A stretch of DNA of 64,000 nt from Dryomyza anilis (GCA_951804985.1 OX638132.1:8227529-8291528), one strand, 5' to 3'; positions 37,380 through 50,077 are shown, counted from the stretch's first letter. Numbers and translations: made by a program. Notes: generated from the sequence alone by a model not told the origin.

Positions 37380-38265
37380 CTTATTCAGCCTTATCGTGAA
37401 TAAAATACCTCAGGGAATTTTTACCATTGGTGGAAAATAGGTAACGTGAACAATATTCGAAAAGGGAAAAAATGCTTCCCTAAAAAAAACTACGTATCAT
37501 GAACAACATTTTGGAGGAAAAATTCCGACACTTTTTCATCGGGGAAAAGAATTAATTAAAAATAAAACACACTTTAATTAACTATACTTTTATTTATAAT
37601 ATGTTAACAAATATCTATGGATAGCACCAAAATTATTTAAATAGAAATTATTTACATATTTCTGCACAAATAAATTACAGATATATTCAACCAATGCAAA
37701 AACTTCACCGGCTGGGGAATATCTTAATTTTTTTAACTCTTGAAAAATGAACGCAATCTAATCACAACATTTTCTTAAATGAAAAACTACAATTAAGAGT
37801 CATTTTATATACTTTTAATTGCAGTTAAACATAATTTTAACTTCAATATTTATTTTCACAACACAACGCAATTTTATCCAACAACACTGTTTGACATTTG
37901 GTAAAACAGCTGATTTAGCGTTGCCTGATGTTCAGTTCTAATTGCAAATTAAACTTTTATTGAGTTAAAAAAAATGAGAAATTAGTAGATAAAAGTATAG
38001 ATAACTGCAAATAATAAAGATCTGTATACATATTTTATACCTGAACTATTATTTTACAACTTTATTATCTGAAATGATAAAGATAACCAAAAAAACGCAT
38101 TAAAAAAAATCTGGCCATACTGTAAAACTGCATTCGAATTTCGAACCAAATTCCGGAGGAATTGCTGTTCCTGGGAGATTGAGGATACCAAAAAATTTTA
38201 TCTGGGAACAAAAAATTCCGAGGGAATAGAATATTCCCACACTCTTCCCGATAAGGCTGATTAAG
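37380..38265. mobile_element. ~886-bp element with TTATTCAGCCTTATCG terminal inverted repeats
   Basis: TTATTCAGCCTTATCG at the left end is matched by CGATAAGGCTGATTAA at the right end. Sub-terminal GGGAATTTTTACC and GAGGGAATAGAATA motifs are also arranged symmetrically. No transposase frame was found; the inside is AT-rich. Confidence 0.55.
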
Positions 38266-39422
38266 TGCTATTCACAATAGTATAACATCACCACAAACAA
38301 ATTTACTTATGATACGTACCGTACAAGATCAGTAATTGATCCAAAATCGAACCTGGTTCTAATTGTTTGTTTTTGTTTTGTATATGAAAAATATATACAG
38401 ATCTGGATCAAAAACCACGAGAACGCAGCTAATGTAAACTGTCCTAATGCATCAAATACTTTTTATAATATATATGGGCCATTCCACACCAAATCGACCA
38501 GCGGTTGGAACTCACCTTCTTCGATAATGAAATTTTTTAAAGATTATTTTTTAAAATATGATGCCATCAAAATACCATCTTGAAATTTTGCATGAACATT
38601 TACAATAAATTGACGAAAATTTAGGATTTTTTTCAGAATTTTAAAATGGGTCCTTTTTAAAGACTACAATTTTGATGTGCAAAGATAATGACCACGGGCC
38701 ACATGTTAACGTTTAAAAGTTACAACTTAATTTTTCTAAAAGCTTGTTCTATTAACGGTTATTAACGGAGTTTCTAGAATTTTTAGTTCAAGAGATATTT
38801 AAATATGAACAACCACACAAAAGTGATTTTTGACCCTTTTTTCCACTTTGAGCCACTGTAACTCTGGTAGTAGTGGTCGGAAAAAATAAAAAAAATTGGT
38901 TAGTGCATGTCTTGATAAATATAAATTTCTTGACTGTGGCTATCTTAATTACACAGATATTTTGCATAAGAAAATATTACCACGCCCTTTTTCAAAAAGT
39001 CCCTTCGCCTACGTCGGCAGATGATTTTTTATACATTTCAAAAGACGATTTCCTCAAATCATATCAAATTTAATTATTTTCAATCTGTGATTTAGACAAA
39101 TGTTGAACATTTTTATAAAATTCGACTTTTATGTAATATGAAATCGGTCTCAATTTAGGGAATGAATTAAAATTAAATGAAATAGGTACTATACAAGTTT
39201 AAAGACATTTTTATCGAATGCAAACAGAAGCAGCTTTATTTTTAACATGAAATCCAAAGACACATACAATATAAAATACAGGTCATCTTATAACTATAAA
39301 TAAAATGTTCTCGATTTGTAGAATATGACTGATATTAAGCAGACTACAATTTAACAAAGTTTTCTCCAAAATGTATTGAATTCTACTCTCATATATGTAA
39401 TTATTTGTAGTTGATCATTAAA
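38266..39422. other. Intergenic DNA; no gene seen
   Basis: Contains GGGCCATTCCACACCAAATCGACC at 38477-38500, a motif I associate with widespread insect repeats, followed by AT-rich sequence. No coding signal. Confidence 0.35.
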
Positions 39423-39918
39423 TTAGTTATAACCCTTTGAAACATTTGTACATTTTTTTCTCAGATTTCTACTCCCACAGTAGTATGCTGCACATGTAGA
39501 AAAATATGTACCAGTTATTTTTGCAACCACTCCACTAATCAGTCTGAGCAGTTTCTTTCCGGCAAATAGAACTAGGAATCTGATAATGTTACTGCAGTTG
39601 TTTTTGTTGTTGGCCGCATTGTGCACATGCAATCATGTGTACTATGCGAATCTGTTAATGTCTGCATATCTGTGGTATGTATGTCGCATAGTATTTTATC
39701 TAATAGGAAGAGACCTCGCCAAGCGGATGTCGAGGACAATCAACCTTCCCATTAAAATTATTGTCGCACATGTGATAAAAAGAAAATTTTAAAGCACATT
39801 CTTAAACTACACTAAAGTCGTTTAGACGCTGAATTGTTTATTAAAAAATGCGAAACAATTTTTATTTTATATTAGAAAAAATTAAAAACTTACCGATTTT
39901 CCCAGCCGATTGACCCAT
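39423..39918 (-). CDS. Candidate small spliced gene, unknown product
   Basis: Not recognised. On the minus strand an ATG at 39918-39916 opens MGQSAGKI, an N-myristoylation-like start, and runs into a consensus donor GTAAGT at 39893. A plausible acceptor (TCCTAG) lies near 39580. Joining there keeps phase and reads on through 'LFAGKKLLRLISGVVAKITG' and a Cys-containing tail to a stop at 39423, giving about 57 residues, basic and amphipathic. A TATA box lies 30 bp upstream of the ATG. Other acceptors are possible (for example near 39835) that would give only a very short peptide. Without a homolog or transcript this stays a weak call; a chance match is quite possible. Confidence 0.25.
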
Positions 39919-39947
39919 GTATGTAAACTTGCTGTCTGTGCAGCAGC

Positions 39948-39955
39948 TATTTATA
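39948..39955 (-). promoter_or_regulatory. TATA box of the candidate small gene
   Basis: TATAAATA on the minus strand, followed by GCTGCTGC and then, about 30 bp on, the ATG of the candidate gene. Spacing implies a start site close to 39920-39930 and a leader of only a few bases, which is unusual and weakens the case. Confidence 0.35.
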
Positions 39956-41940
39956 CTTCATTTATTGTTTTTAATAATTTTGTGTTTGTAATTTAGTTCG
40001 CTGTTTAATTTTCACATACAAATTATTAATAATTTATCACTTTTTCCATCAATTTCAATGCCGAGAAACCCGAAAACCGAAAGTTGGGTGAACAAAAAAA
40101 AACACTTGTTCTTTTTGACAATTCTAATTGTGATGTGTTTAGTGCGCCAAATATTCCAAGCTGTGTTTAGTAATCAGCAGGTGTTTAAGATATTTTATAA
40201 AAATATTATAAACAATATTCTTTTAATAAATACTTTTTGGAAGAACAAACAGATTTTTATTTCAATACAATTTGGCAGTATTTACTTAGAATTACGCTGA
40301 TTGAATTGATTTTTTATTGCAATAATTATTTTTGTAAAAACTTTGATTTATTGATAAAAAAATCTATATTTTTTTTAATTATTGAATTTTTTGCATGTTT
40401 GAAACTCTACTCAACACTGTTTTGGTAATGTTTGTTTATTTTTTCCCCGTGTTAGTGTGCGTGTAAAACCCAATTTAAAACGAGGGCAAAATCTAAAAAC
40501 TCAGAGCAACAACTATTCTAGCAGTTTTTGACTATGAACATTTCCAGTGCATCAACTGCTATAATAGGGCAATAACTAAAATGCCATGGAAATCGACATA
40601 AGTTTGGCCAGTGCTGCATCACGGAAATCTAATTGACAGCTTGTTGAAAATATTACATTAATGTATTATTTTGATTTTTGTTCATTTATTTGTAATATAA
40701 CTTACTACAATTTTTTGAAATTATAATTTAAATATTTCACATACATGTACCAATAGTAACAAATGCTACTTTCAATAAATTCATAAAATATAATGTATGG
40801 AAATTATAAAATATATTTTAAAACAATAATAACAAACCCCAGCAAGAACACTACCTGTCATATGAGCAGTAATATTACAAGTATCAAAACTGAAAGTTTC
40901 AGTAAAAGTTTCTATAACATTGTTAAGACCGAAACTTTTGTGTGCGTGTGAATTTTTATCTCTTTCTCACTCATCTGAAATGAGATACTATTGAATATAT
41001 GTTTATCACTGTTCTTTTGGTAATAAGTGTCGATTAAATTACTTGTAAATTTACGAAATATATTACGTAACATAAACTGTTTTAATTTTGAGGTTAGGGA
41101 CGGTTAAATTAATAGTAAACTAACCAAAATTAGACCAAATAAAACCAAACAACTCAAAATTCTATAATTTTCATTTTTATTGCGTTGAATAGAATGCGCA
41201 TTACATTCAACATGTTTGCATTACAAAATTGTCTATTTAAACGACTTTTGTTTCCCGTTGTTTTGCTTCCTTCCATGCATTTGTTTAATACAGATGACCC
41301 TTCCACTTTGATGATATCTATAATATGAACAGATAAATAAGCAATATATGTTTATCGATTGTTTATAATTTAAGTAACATCTTTTTTCAACTCCTGCTGT
41401 AGCGGCTACTGTTGCAAACGTAATAAATAACCTACAAATAAAAAATGGTGGCAAACCGACGCGCAAAAAATATAAGTTTTCATTACTAGTAAAATTACGG
41501 GTCATATATCTATCATTGATCCTGCAAGGATGTATTTCAAATTATTTATGTATGAGTGAGAAAATATAATATTGTCTTTGTGTTGGAGTTTTGGTAAGGC
41601 ATGTCTTGCTGGGACAATTTTATTTTATATTAAAAATTATTTCCATAAATCGTGCGTCATTAAGGCCACAGTTAAAAAAAAGTGTGCAGTAAAAAAAAAA
41701 GTACCCACCCTGTCGTCGTTATGTAAACCACTAAACACATCTCCAAACCAAGCTCATGTTTAATTTTGACGTTTGTTTGTCGTCGTTGCCAGTGAAAAAA
41801 AAGATTCGTTTATGTTGTTTTAGTTGCAGAAATTGAGGTGATATTAAAACTGTTTCTTTTTACGTTGCATATTATTTTAATTGCAACATAAAGTGCATAT
41901 TTTGTGGCTACGCGATATAAAATAAGTAAAAAGCACAAAA
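39956..41940. other. DNA upstream of hyrax, including its 5' UTR
   Basis: No gene is supported at 39956-41500. The hyx leader probably lies within about 41700-41940, a patch of mixed composition directly before the ATG; no core promoter motif could be assigned with confidence. Confidence 0.35.
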
Positions 41941-44900
41941 ATGGCGGATCCACTTAGTTTGTTGCGCCAGTACAACATAAACAAAAAGGAAATTATCGAA
42001 CGCGACAGTCAAATCATATTCGGTGAATTTTCATGGCAGAAAAATGTGAAAACAAATTACCTAAAATATGGGTGAGTAGCTGTAATTAACCTAATATAAT
42101 AGGATTATTTGATAAATATTTTGAAAACAGTTCCGGCAAGAAAGGCGCTCCGCGTGAATACTACACGTTGGAGTGTCTGCTATATCTGCTGAAAAATGTT
42201 ATGCTGCAGCACTCGGTGTACGTGCGACAATGTGCGGTAAGTTGTTGGCACAACAATAGCAGCCTTCACAAAATTTCCAATGCAATCATTTTAACTGCAG
42301 GCCGAAGATATACCCGCCGTGAATCGTCCCGATCGTAAAGAACTGCTGGCCTATCTCAACGGCGAGACTACCACATGTGCCAGCATCGACAAAAGCGCAC
42401 CGCTCGAAATACCCACACAAGTGAAGCGACCCATAGAGATCGATGGCAGCAGCGCCGATATGGTCTCGAAGAAGGCGCGCTTCGAGGATACGCAAGTGCA
42501 AAAGGTGCGCGAGCAGCTGGCCGCACGTTGGGACGTCAACAAGAAGGAGGTATCTGTGAATATAGACAATATCAAGTCGTTGTCGGAGACAATGTCGGTG
42601 GAGAAAATTGCCGCCATCAAGGCCAAGCGTTTGGCCAACAAGCGCACAACCATTAAGCGCACCGACAACGAGGACGCGATGGGCACCGATCTGCGCGCCA
42701 TACTCGATTTCGATGTGGACTCGACGAAGGACATCATCAGCAGAGAGCGACAGTGGCGCACGCGTACAACGATATTGCAGAGCACGGGCAAGCTGTTCGC
42801 CAAGAACATTTTGGCCATTTTGCAGGGTATCAAGGCGCGCGAGGAGGGACGAAATCGACCGGCGGCGCAGGCGGCCATCAAGTTGCCGGAACCGGCGAGA
42901 ATTGCGAAACCGCAACCACAGCTGACACAGTACAATCGTTACGATCAGGAACGTTTCAATAGACAGAAAGAAGGTAAATTTTTTGAATACTTCATTCAAA
43001 AGATGTTTTTATAATATTGATATTATTTAAATTTGCAGAAACCGAGGGCTTCAAAATTGATACTATGGGAACCTATCACGGCATGTCACTGAAGTCGGTG
43101 ACGGAGGGCTCGCTGGCGCAGCGCAAGGCCGCGAGCATGGCGCCGCAAATTGGTGAGTGTAACACGTGCAGTTAATATTTAAAAATTACCTAGTAATAAT
43201 TTGTAATGTGTTTGAATTTGTTGAAATATTTTTTCGAATATTTCAAGGTTTTCTTGTTAATATTATCAAAAAAATGTTAAATATTATAAAATATTTAATA
43301 TTAAAAAAAAATAAGTATATTTTTTTTACTTTATCCACATATGTACATTGATTTGCTCCATAAACCCGCGAAAGGTATAAACAAATTAAAACTAGGTTGT
43401 ATACTCAATTTCTAACTTCATTCACCCATAAATATCGCATGGAGCAAACCAATTCTCAAGTATTTCACAAATAATAATAAAAAGTCACCAAATACATTTT
43501 CAAAATGCCAAAAATTTCTTAACAAAAATCTTTATATTTCTGTCAATTGTTAATCGCTGATCTTTTACATATTAAAACTGTTATACCATAAAATTGTTTA
43601 CATTAAAACTGTTATACAGTAAAACTGTTTACAGTAAAACTGTTATACCTTTAACTGTTACGCAGTGAAACTTTTATACATTAAAACTGTTATACATTTA
43701 GTTAATTTGTTATACAGATAAACTGTTATACAGTTAAACTGTTATACAGTAATACTGTTATGCAATAAAAGTGTTATACATTAAAATGTTATACATTAAA
43801 ATTGTTATACAGTAAAACTGTTAGACAGTAAAACTGTACTACAGAAAACAGTTATACAGTAAGAATGTTATACAGTAAAACTGTTATACAGTAAGACTGT
43901 TATACAGTAAAACTGTTATTGATATTTCAATATAATGATTACAAAAAAAATTGTAAAAAATAATTTATATTCCATTCCATAGGTCGTCCCAAGGAGCTGT
44001 TGCCTTCCAGTCAGGCACGTCAGGTGGCGCCTAGCGCGCAGAAGCGCACATCACGCACGCCCATCATTATTATACCATCTGCCAACTCCAGCCTAATCAC
44101 CATGTACAATGCCAAGGACATACTGCAGGATCTGAAATTCTTTTCCACAGAGGATAAAAAGCGACAGGGCGGCGCACGTGACAACGAAGTGCTCTTGCAG
44201 GTAAAAACACGTATTATGTATATTTATTTGGATTTTTGATAGCTATATTATATTTTGCAATAAAATTATTTTTGAATTTATAAAATTTCGTAAAATATGA
44301 AAAAAAGTAGAATGTGCGTCATTATTGAAATTTCAAAATGTTTTTAAGCTCTACTCAATGAGAAATATCATCGATTTGTTGGAAAACTATAATCTGTCTA
44401 ATTCTACCTAGTGCCACACCTTAAAATAATTGTTTTCATAAAAAAAAATCACAAATCTTAAAAGAACAAAATTTTCCAAAAAAAGATGTCCAATGACTCA
44501 AATGTGTTCTGGCCAAAAAACCAAAGGAACAAGTTTTTCAAACAAAAAATGTCCAATGATGCCGTTGGATTCTGACGAAATCCCTAAGGAAAAAATTTCT
44601 AAAAAAAAAAGAAATCCAATGACGCAAATTTTTCCAAACAAAAAAAGGTTCAATGACGCAGTTGAGTTCTGGACGAATCCGAAAGGAATGTCTCAAATAA
44701 TGTGCAATGGCGTGGGTTCTGCCTAAATCCCATTTATGTTTGTTCTTATGCACAAAACAGTCTACTGGTATAATTTACTATAAAAAATATATATATATAT
44801 ATTCTTGGCAAAATGATAGATGTGCTTTTTATCGTAGCTAAATGTAAAAGTGTTTCATTTCATAAAGTTATGACTCTTTTCGTCGCTAAAAAATGAAAAT

Positions 44901-47900
44901 ATGCTTCTTTTCTTGGGAATAATAAAAGATGTCATTGTTTTCGTGGGGAAACTGAACTTATGCTTCTTTTTGTAGTTACAAAAAACGTGCTGTTTTTCGT
45001 AAAAAAGTTGAAACGTGTTGGTTTTCGTAAAAACCGTCGAAATAATCTATCAAACACAGTTTAATACAATACATTTTTTAAAGAATTAAGCCTAAAATTC
45101 TCATTTATATTGGTCCTGTATTTTGAATCTTAGGGACACATTCCTCCGAAATACCTTAAAATCTTTATTCTTGTATTATCAATTCATAAATATTCAAAAT
45201 ATATAATTCCATGAAAACCACGCTTGACACAATTGATATTAGACGGAAAACAAATATCGCAAACTATCGATATTATGTCGGAAAACATGGTTCTAATAAA
45301 AAAATTGTAGATCCGTAATTTTGTAGATTGTCGGATGTCAGTTTCAATTTTGAATTTGTTTAATATATTGTTTTGAATTAAACGTACTTACGAAAATATT
45401 TCATCGCATATTGATAATACTTGAAAAATCCTCATGTTTTTCCTTTTTTTGGAACTGTTTTCATAAAAAATTAATTTCAATTTTGAACAGGGCTATGCGA
45501 TTAACGATTAATAAAATTTTTTGATTAATCAATTTCTGATTAATTGATTAATTAAGATTTTCGATTAATCGGAACATTAAAAAAATCAATTAATCAGTAT
45601 TCTGATTGCTCAAATTGTGATTAATTGATTAAACAGCATTTTGATTAATCAGAATTTGTGATTAATCAACTTTTCCGGCGCAAAATATTTAAAAATACTT
45701 TACTATTTGGTTATTGAACATTTAAAACATTTTCTTTTATTTTTTTAATTATTTTAAAAATAAATTTTTACTTTATTTAAGTTGACAACATGTTTAAATG
45801 TTGTTGAATAAAATTAATTCATTTAAAATTAATCAAAATTCTGATTAAAAAAAATATATGCGCCATCCTATTGCGTTGGACATACATGGGAATGACTAAA
45901 TTCCGAATTTCACAATCCCGACGCGACGTAATCTCAATTTTTTTTAATCCCATATGATAAAGGTTTTTTCAATAAGAGCGCTTTCAAGGGTTTTTCAACA
46001 GGGACACTACAAAAGTAGAGCGACAGGGACAGCAAACGACGCCATATTTCTTGCCGCGCTTTTGACATTTCTCTTCAGTAAGGTTTGCCATTTCATGATG
46101 GAAAGATATACGAGCCAACAAGGAGTCGAAATTATTAAAATTTATTACCGAAATTCGAATTGGTATATATTCCATCATGAAATTGCAAACCTTATTGAAG
46201 AGAATTGTCAAAAGAGCGGCAAGAAATATGGCGTCGTTTGCTGTCCCTGTCGCTCTACTTTTGTGGCATCCCTGTTGAAAAACCCATGACAATTTAAATT
46301 TAGAAAAAATCCCGCCGCGACAAAATCCCGAAATCAAAATCCAGAAAATCAAAATAATTAATTAATAAAATTAATAAAAATCAAAAAGTAATCCCGATTT
46401 GTAAATACCGAAAAATTTAATATATATTTATATTTTTTTTATTTCATGTTTCTGTTGTAATATTTTTTTTTTTTTGTTTGTTTTTAAGTAAAACTAATAT
46501 AAAGATAAATTAATTGAAATATTTTTAAAATATGGAAGCTTTTCAGTATGTGAAAAATGTTTAATGACTTTTTTGAGTCTTATATCGCCGTTGTAGAACT
46601 AAAAGTCACCAAATACATTTTTATGAAAAATCGTAAATTTCAACTTTGTTGGTTATTATTTCAAAAAGTAATTGATGTATTCTTATAGTTGAAATACCAA
46701 ATGATAGATTCACATTTTCTTATCATTTGGTACATATATTGAGCTCATCGATCAAAAATTGAAGGATATATAAAGGTTTTTGTAAAGGAACAATTGGCAT
46801 TTTGAAAATGTAGTTGATGACTTTTAGTTCTACAACGACGATATGTTTGTTTTTTACTAATATAAAGGTATTAACCAAAAATGTATTATTAATCAAAATA
46901 GTTTTATTTGTTACATTAAACAGTCTGTGATTTTGTAATCGGGATTTTGGTTTTCGGTATTTTATTTTTCGAGATGTCGGGATTTCGTTACTAACCCAAC
47001 ACACATGGTATCGCGGAGACAATCATTTTCATGTTATCTAAAGAAACATACTTGCCAGATCTTCCTAAAATATGAATGAATAAATATTCAAAATTGTTTT
47101 AGAAATATGTATTTGGTTCCATAGAAAACAAGCTAAAGATTTGTAGCAAAAGGTGCATATTTTCTGTAATGGAATAACCTTTTTGACGGAAGCAGCCTGA
47201 AAATTTCTAGAAAAATCCCATATACTTTGACTCGGCTGTTACTTGCACAACGACGATAAAATGATTTTTTATTTATTTAATTTTAAAGTGAACAATTTGT
47301 TTAATAAATTAGATTGTTTATTTTTATTTATTTGTTTAATATAAAAAATTATACTTTAATCTATGCAGCGCAAACGCAATAACATGACTGTGCCATATCG
47401 TGTCATCGACAATCCGCAGAAATTGACGCCGCAGGACTGGACGCGTGTAGTGGCCGTTTTCGTGATGGGCCCTGCCTGGCAATTCAAAGGTTGGCCCTGG
47501 GACTCCAATCCCGTGGAGATCTTTGCCAAAAGTAAAATGCAATTTCCAATTAATAATCAACCATAAATATACTCAATAAAACGTGACAAAAATGTACCCA
47601 TGGACATCCCATACATCAATTCTATATAATTCGCGCTTGCTGATTTTGATTGCAGACTCTGTTTTGTTTTTCGAATACGTAATGTTTTTAAGAAAAGTGA
47701 TATTGCTAATTTTAGACTCTTCTTTTAGAATAAAAAAAATACAGTCCCTTACACAACTAGTTTTCCAAAAAAAAATGTTCTTGAAATTGTCACGACTAAT
47801 TACAATATACCAAAAAATACTAATATTTCTATATGTTTTTTAAGATATTCGAATCTGAAGTCGAAAAATGTTTGATTTTTTTTAGACTATTTTTGCATGA

Positions 47901-48401
47901 TTTTTTTAGCATTTCGTATCTAATGATAAATGAAAAATTAATTTATGGTTATGTAGAGCATAGTTTAAACCAACGTTTAAAATGATTAGCTTAAAAATAC
48001 GATTTTAATTTTCTAAAAAAAACGTTACGTAATAGGAAAAACTAAAACTAAATATATAATCAAAATCAGTACTACCGAATAATATAGAATTTATGTATGG
48101 TATGTCCATGGGAAAAATTGTGTTGTATAGGGATATTAATCTTTTTTATGTTTTGCAGTTAGCGCCTTTCATTTGCGTTTTAGCGAGCTGAAGCTGGACG
48201 CAAATGTGGCCAAGTGGTCGGTGACTTTGCTTAATCTCTCGCAGAACAAGCGACATTTGGATCGTGCAGTATTGATGACCTTCTGGGAGACTTTGGACAA
48301 GTGCGTGCCTTCATTTTAATGACTTTTTTTATAAATTTTAATATGCTCGATTTGTTTATTACAGATACATGCTGAAAAACAAGCCGGAGCTGAGATTTTA
48401 A
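41941..48401 (+). CDS. hyx: Hyrax / Cdc73 (parafibromin), Paf1-complex subunit (8 coding exons)
   Basis: Nuclear subunit of the Paf1 complex in RNA polymerase II elongation and histone modification; in Drosophila it also binds Armadillo in Wg target activation. Exons are 41941-42071, 42131-42236, 42301-42973, 43039-43152, 43983-44200, 47369-47531, 48159-48300 and 48365-48401, all GT-AG and in phase: 527 residues, close to human parafibromin (531). The start [13 protein letters not shown] is the family N-terminus. KR at 121-122 and KKAR at 136-139 resemble the parafibromin bipartite nuclear signal. The Ras-like Cdc73 C-terminal domain spans about 368-527 ([17 protein letters not shown] ... [14 protein letters not shown]), and the protein ends KPELRF as in the family. 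The ATG has A at -3 and G at +4. Confidence 0.97.
43571..43920. repeat. 16-bp satellite (ACTGTTATACAGTAAA)n in hyrax intron 4
   Basis: About 22 head-to-tail units of ACTGTTATACAGTAAA with scattered changes and a few units lengthened or shortened. Each unit has an ACTGT/ACAGT inverted repeat around TAT, so the array can form a string of small hairpins. It makes up a large part of the 830-bp intron 43153-43982 and ends about 60 bp before the exon 5 acceptor. Confidence 0.93.
45988..46285. mobile_element. ~298-bp foldback MITE with GGGTTTTTCAACAGGGA ends
   Basis: Two arms of about 117 bp (45988-46104 and 46169-46285) are close reverse complements, from GGGTTTTTCAACAGGGA through 'gtagagcgacagggacagca' and 'aacgacgccatatttcttgc' to 'ttgcaa/ccttatt...catgatgga'. 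They are separated by an AT-rich spacer of about 65 bp. Because of the symmetry both strands stay open and read almost the same protein, which is an artefact of the palindrome. Confidence 0.9.
46582..46844. mobile_element. MITE family B (ATATCGYCGTTGTAGAACTAAAAGTCA ends), full copy
   Basis: The left end ATATCGCCGTTGTAGAACT, with AAAAGTCACCAAATACATTTT, is mirrored on the right by AAAATGTAGTTGATGACTTTT and AGTTCTACAACGACGATAT. A smaller internal palindrome (CCAAATGATAG/CTTATCATTTGG) lies in the middle. Partial copies are recognised at 43475-43510, 49880-50016 and 59395-59575. Confidence 0.85.
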
Positions 48402-48627
48402 CTGCTTGCTTTTGTGGGACAAAATCGTATCTCGTGCGCATTTGCAGAGTGCGTGCTGAATTATTTGCATATTTCTTTATATTATCAACAAAAACAACAA
48501 AAAAAAAAAAACGAAACACTGAATTATTATTTTTTTCCATGTAGTTTTTAGTAGAGAAAAATACACAGCATAGTTGAGTTTAAAAATGTTTCAATGGCTT
48601 AATAATGTATTTTGTTCTGTATTTAAT

Positions 48628-48633
48628 AATAAA
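48628..48633 (+). terminator. Probable hyrax poly(A) signal AATAAA
   Basis: First AATAAA after the hyrax stop, 227 bp downstream. A second one follows at 48677-48682. Confidence 0.5.
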
Positions 48634-49879
48634 TTATTGCAGTTTAAAATTTTGTAAGAAAAAAAAACAAACAAACAATAAAACCACTTGCAAACAAAAA
48701 GCAATAATTGTATATGATGTGGAATCACACATTGTATATCATTTCAATTATTTAATCTTTTTATTATAACAAAACCGTTAGTTCTTACATAAAAATTTAA
48801 AAGTAAAAATATCAAAAATTGGAAATATTGAAGTTTTAAAATTTTATATTTCAAAAATAAATAAAAACTTTAGTGGAGAACAGTAAAAATTACAAAAATC
48901 AAAACTAAAAAGTCTTAAATACACTGACAATAAAATCACACCCTTATCACGTAAAACGAAACGAATTGAAATTCATCAAAAATTACAGTGACAGACTTTT
49001 TTTACAGTCACTTTACTTTTTTCGTTTTTGTTTCATTTGATACACAAAAGTTATGTCACTGAAATTTCTGACTTTTTTGACGATTTTTTTTCGTTTCAAT
49101 AATAATTTTTACATAAAATGTCAAAAAAGTGAATTTTTTAAGTCAAGTTTAAATTGTTCCGGATTACGCGCCATATTTTTTCATAAAATCAATCGCGAAC
49201 ATAAAACCAATCGCGAACAAAATATTACGTCCGAATGACGATAGAATATTTTGTTGACGCTAGTTCTAATTATTAAAAGTTTTATAAAACAAAATTATAG
49301 AAAAATGATAAAATTTAAAATTTCAGATTTGATATTCAGCCCAATCGAGAAACGCGTCGGGTTACATTTCCGACGGAATTGACAAAAAAGCAATCGAGCA
49401 ACTCACAGTTATCCGACGTATATTCGAAAATTTTCATCGGAAACATATCAATCGAGTTTCCCGTCGTGTGAAGATTTACTGTCAAATTTGCTCACATTTT
49501 ATTTTTATGTAAAAACATGAAATTTTAGATGTTTAGTAATTGATTGCAGAAATAAAGTAGTTTAAATTGTGCAAATAGTTAAAAAATGAGTTACATTCGT
49601 TTTGTATTTGCAGTCATTTTAAAATGTCAAATAGAGTACGTTCAATCAATAAAATTGAAAACAAATTTAATTTTTCTTCGTATTTTGGCATTTAATATCG
49701 AAATTGAGAGGAAAACAATGTTGCGTTGTTTTATAAATGTTTTCCGTTCCTCGGAAAACTTGATTCAATTTTATTTTCCGTCGGAAGGAGAACAATCCGA
49801 CGACCTTTCGTTCATCGAGAACCTCGATTGGGCTGATTAATATTAAAAACATTTAAATAAGCAGCGCTATCGTAGGAAA

Positions 49880-50016
49880 ATTTCAATAATTTTTCTCATC
49901 ATTTAATACAAATATTGACCTCACGACAATTATCAGATATATAAGGATTTTCGTAAATCAACATTTGCTATTTTTAAAATGTATTTAGTTACTACAACAA
50001 CAATATATCAAAATTT
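49880..50016. mobile_element. MITE family B, right-half copy
   Basis: Runs from 'catttaatacaaatattga' through 'gatatataaggattttcgta' to ATTTTTAAAATGTATTTAGTTACTACAACAACAATATAT. It aligns with the right half of the 46582-46844 element. It lies just beyond the FAM114 gene's poly(A) signal. Confidence 0.6.
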
Positions 50017-50040
50017 TAAAATAATCGTTAAATTTAACAT

Positions 50041-50046
50041 TTTATT
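50041..50046 (-). terminator. Probable poly(A) signal of the FAM114 gene
   Basis: AATAAA on the minus strand, 32 bp beyond the stop codon, implying a very short 3' UTR. Confidence 0.6.
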
Positions 50047-50077
50047 TGAAAGTTAATTAGTATTTCCAAGTCCCCAA

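Larger units (their letters stand above)
44201..47368. other. hyrax intron 5, repeat-rich
   Basis: 3.2-kb intron without a gene. Beyond the elements listed separately it holds two degraded tandem arrays. At 44485-44740 a roughly 60-75-bp unit built on TCCAATGAC(G/T)C repeats about four times. At 44815-45040 a roughly 40-60-bp unit built on GCT(T/G)..TTTTCGT repeats. At about 45505-45680, overlapping GATTAATTGATTAATC words form a low-complexity tract. Confidence 0.6.
48402..50040. other. Tail-to-tail gap between hyrax and the FAM114 gene
   Basis: Holds the hyrax 3' UTR up to a poly(A) signal and then AT-rich DNA. 'AATCGCGAACA(A/T)AA' is directly repeated near 49190-49220. The open frame at 49586-49840 has no recognisable motif. 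Confidence 0.5.

Noticed and set aside
42286..42999. Minus-strand frame of 237 residues opposite hyrax exon 3
   Set aside because: Antisense shadow of a strongly coding exon; the plus strand is clearly Cdc73.
43571..43920. CRISPR-like regularly spaced repeats
   Set aside because: Units are head-to-tail with no unique spacers, in a eukaryotic intron; it is a simple satellite.
45954..46352. Two ~115-residue frames on opposite strands with nearly the same protein
   Set aside because: A by-product of the palindromic MITE: each arm read on either strand gives the same peptide. No known domain.
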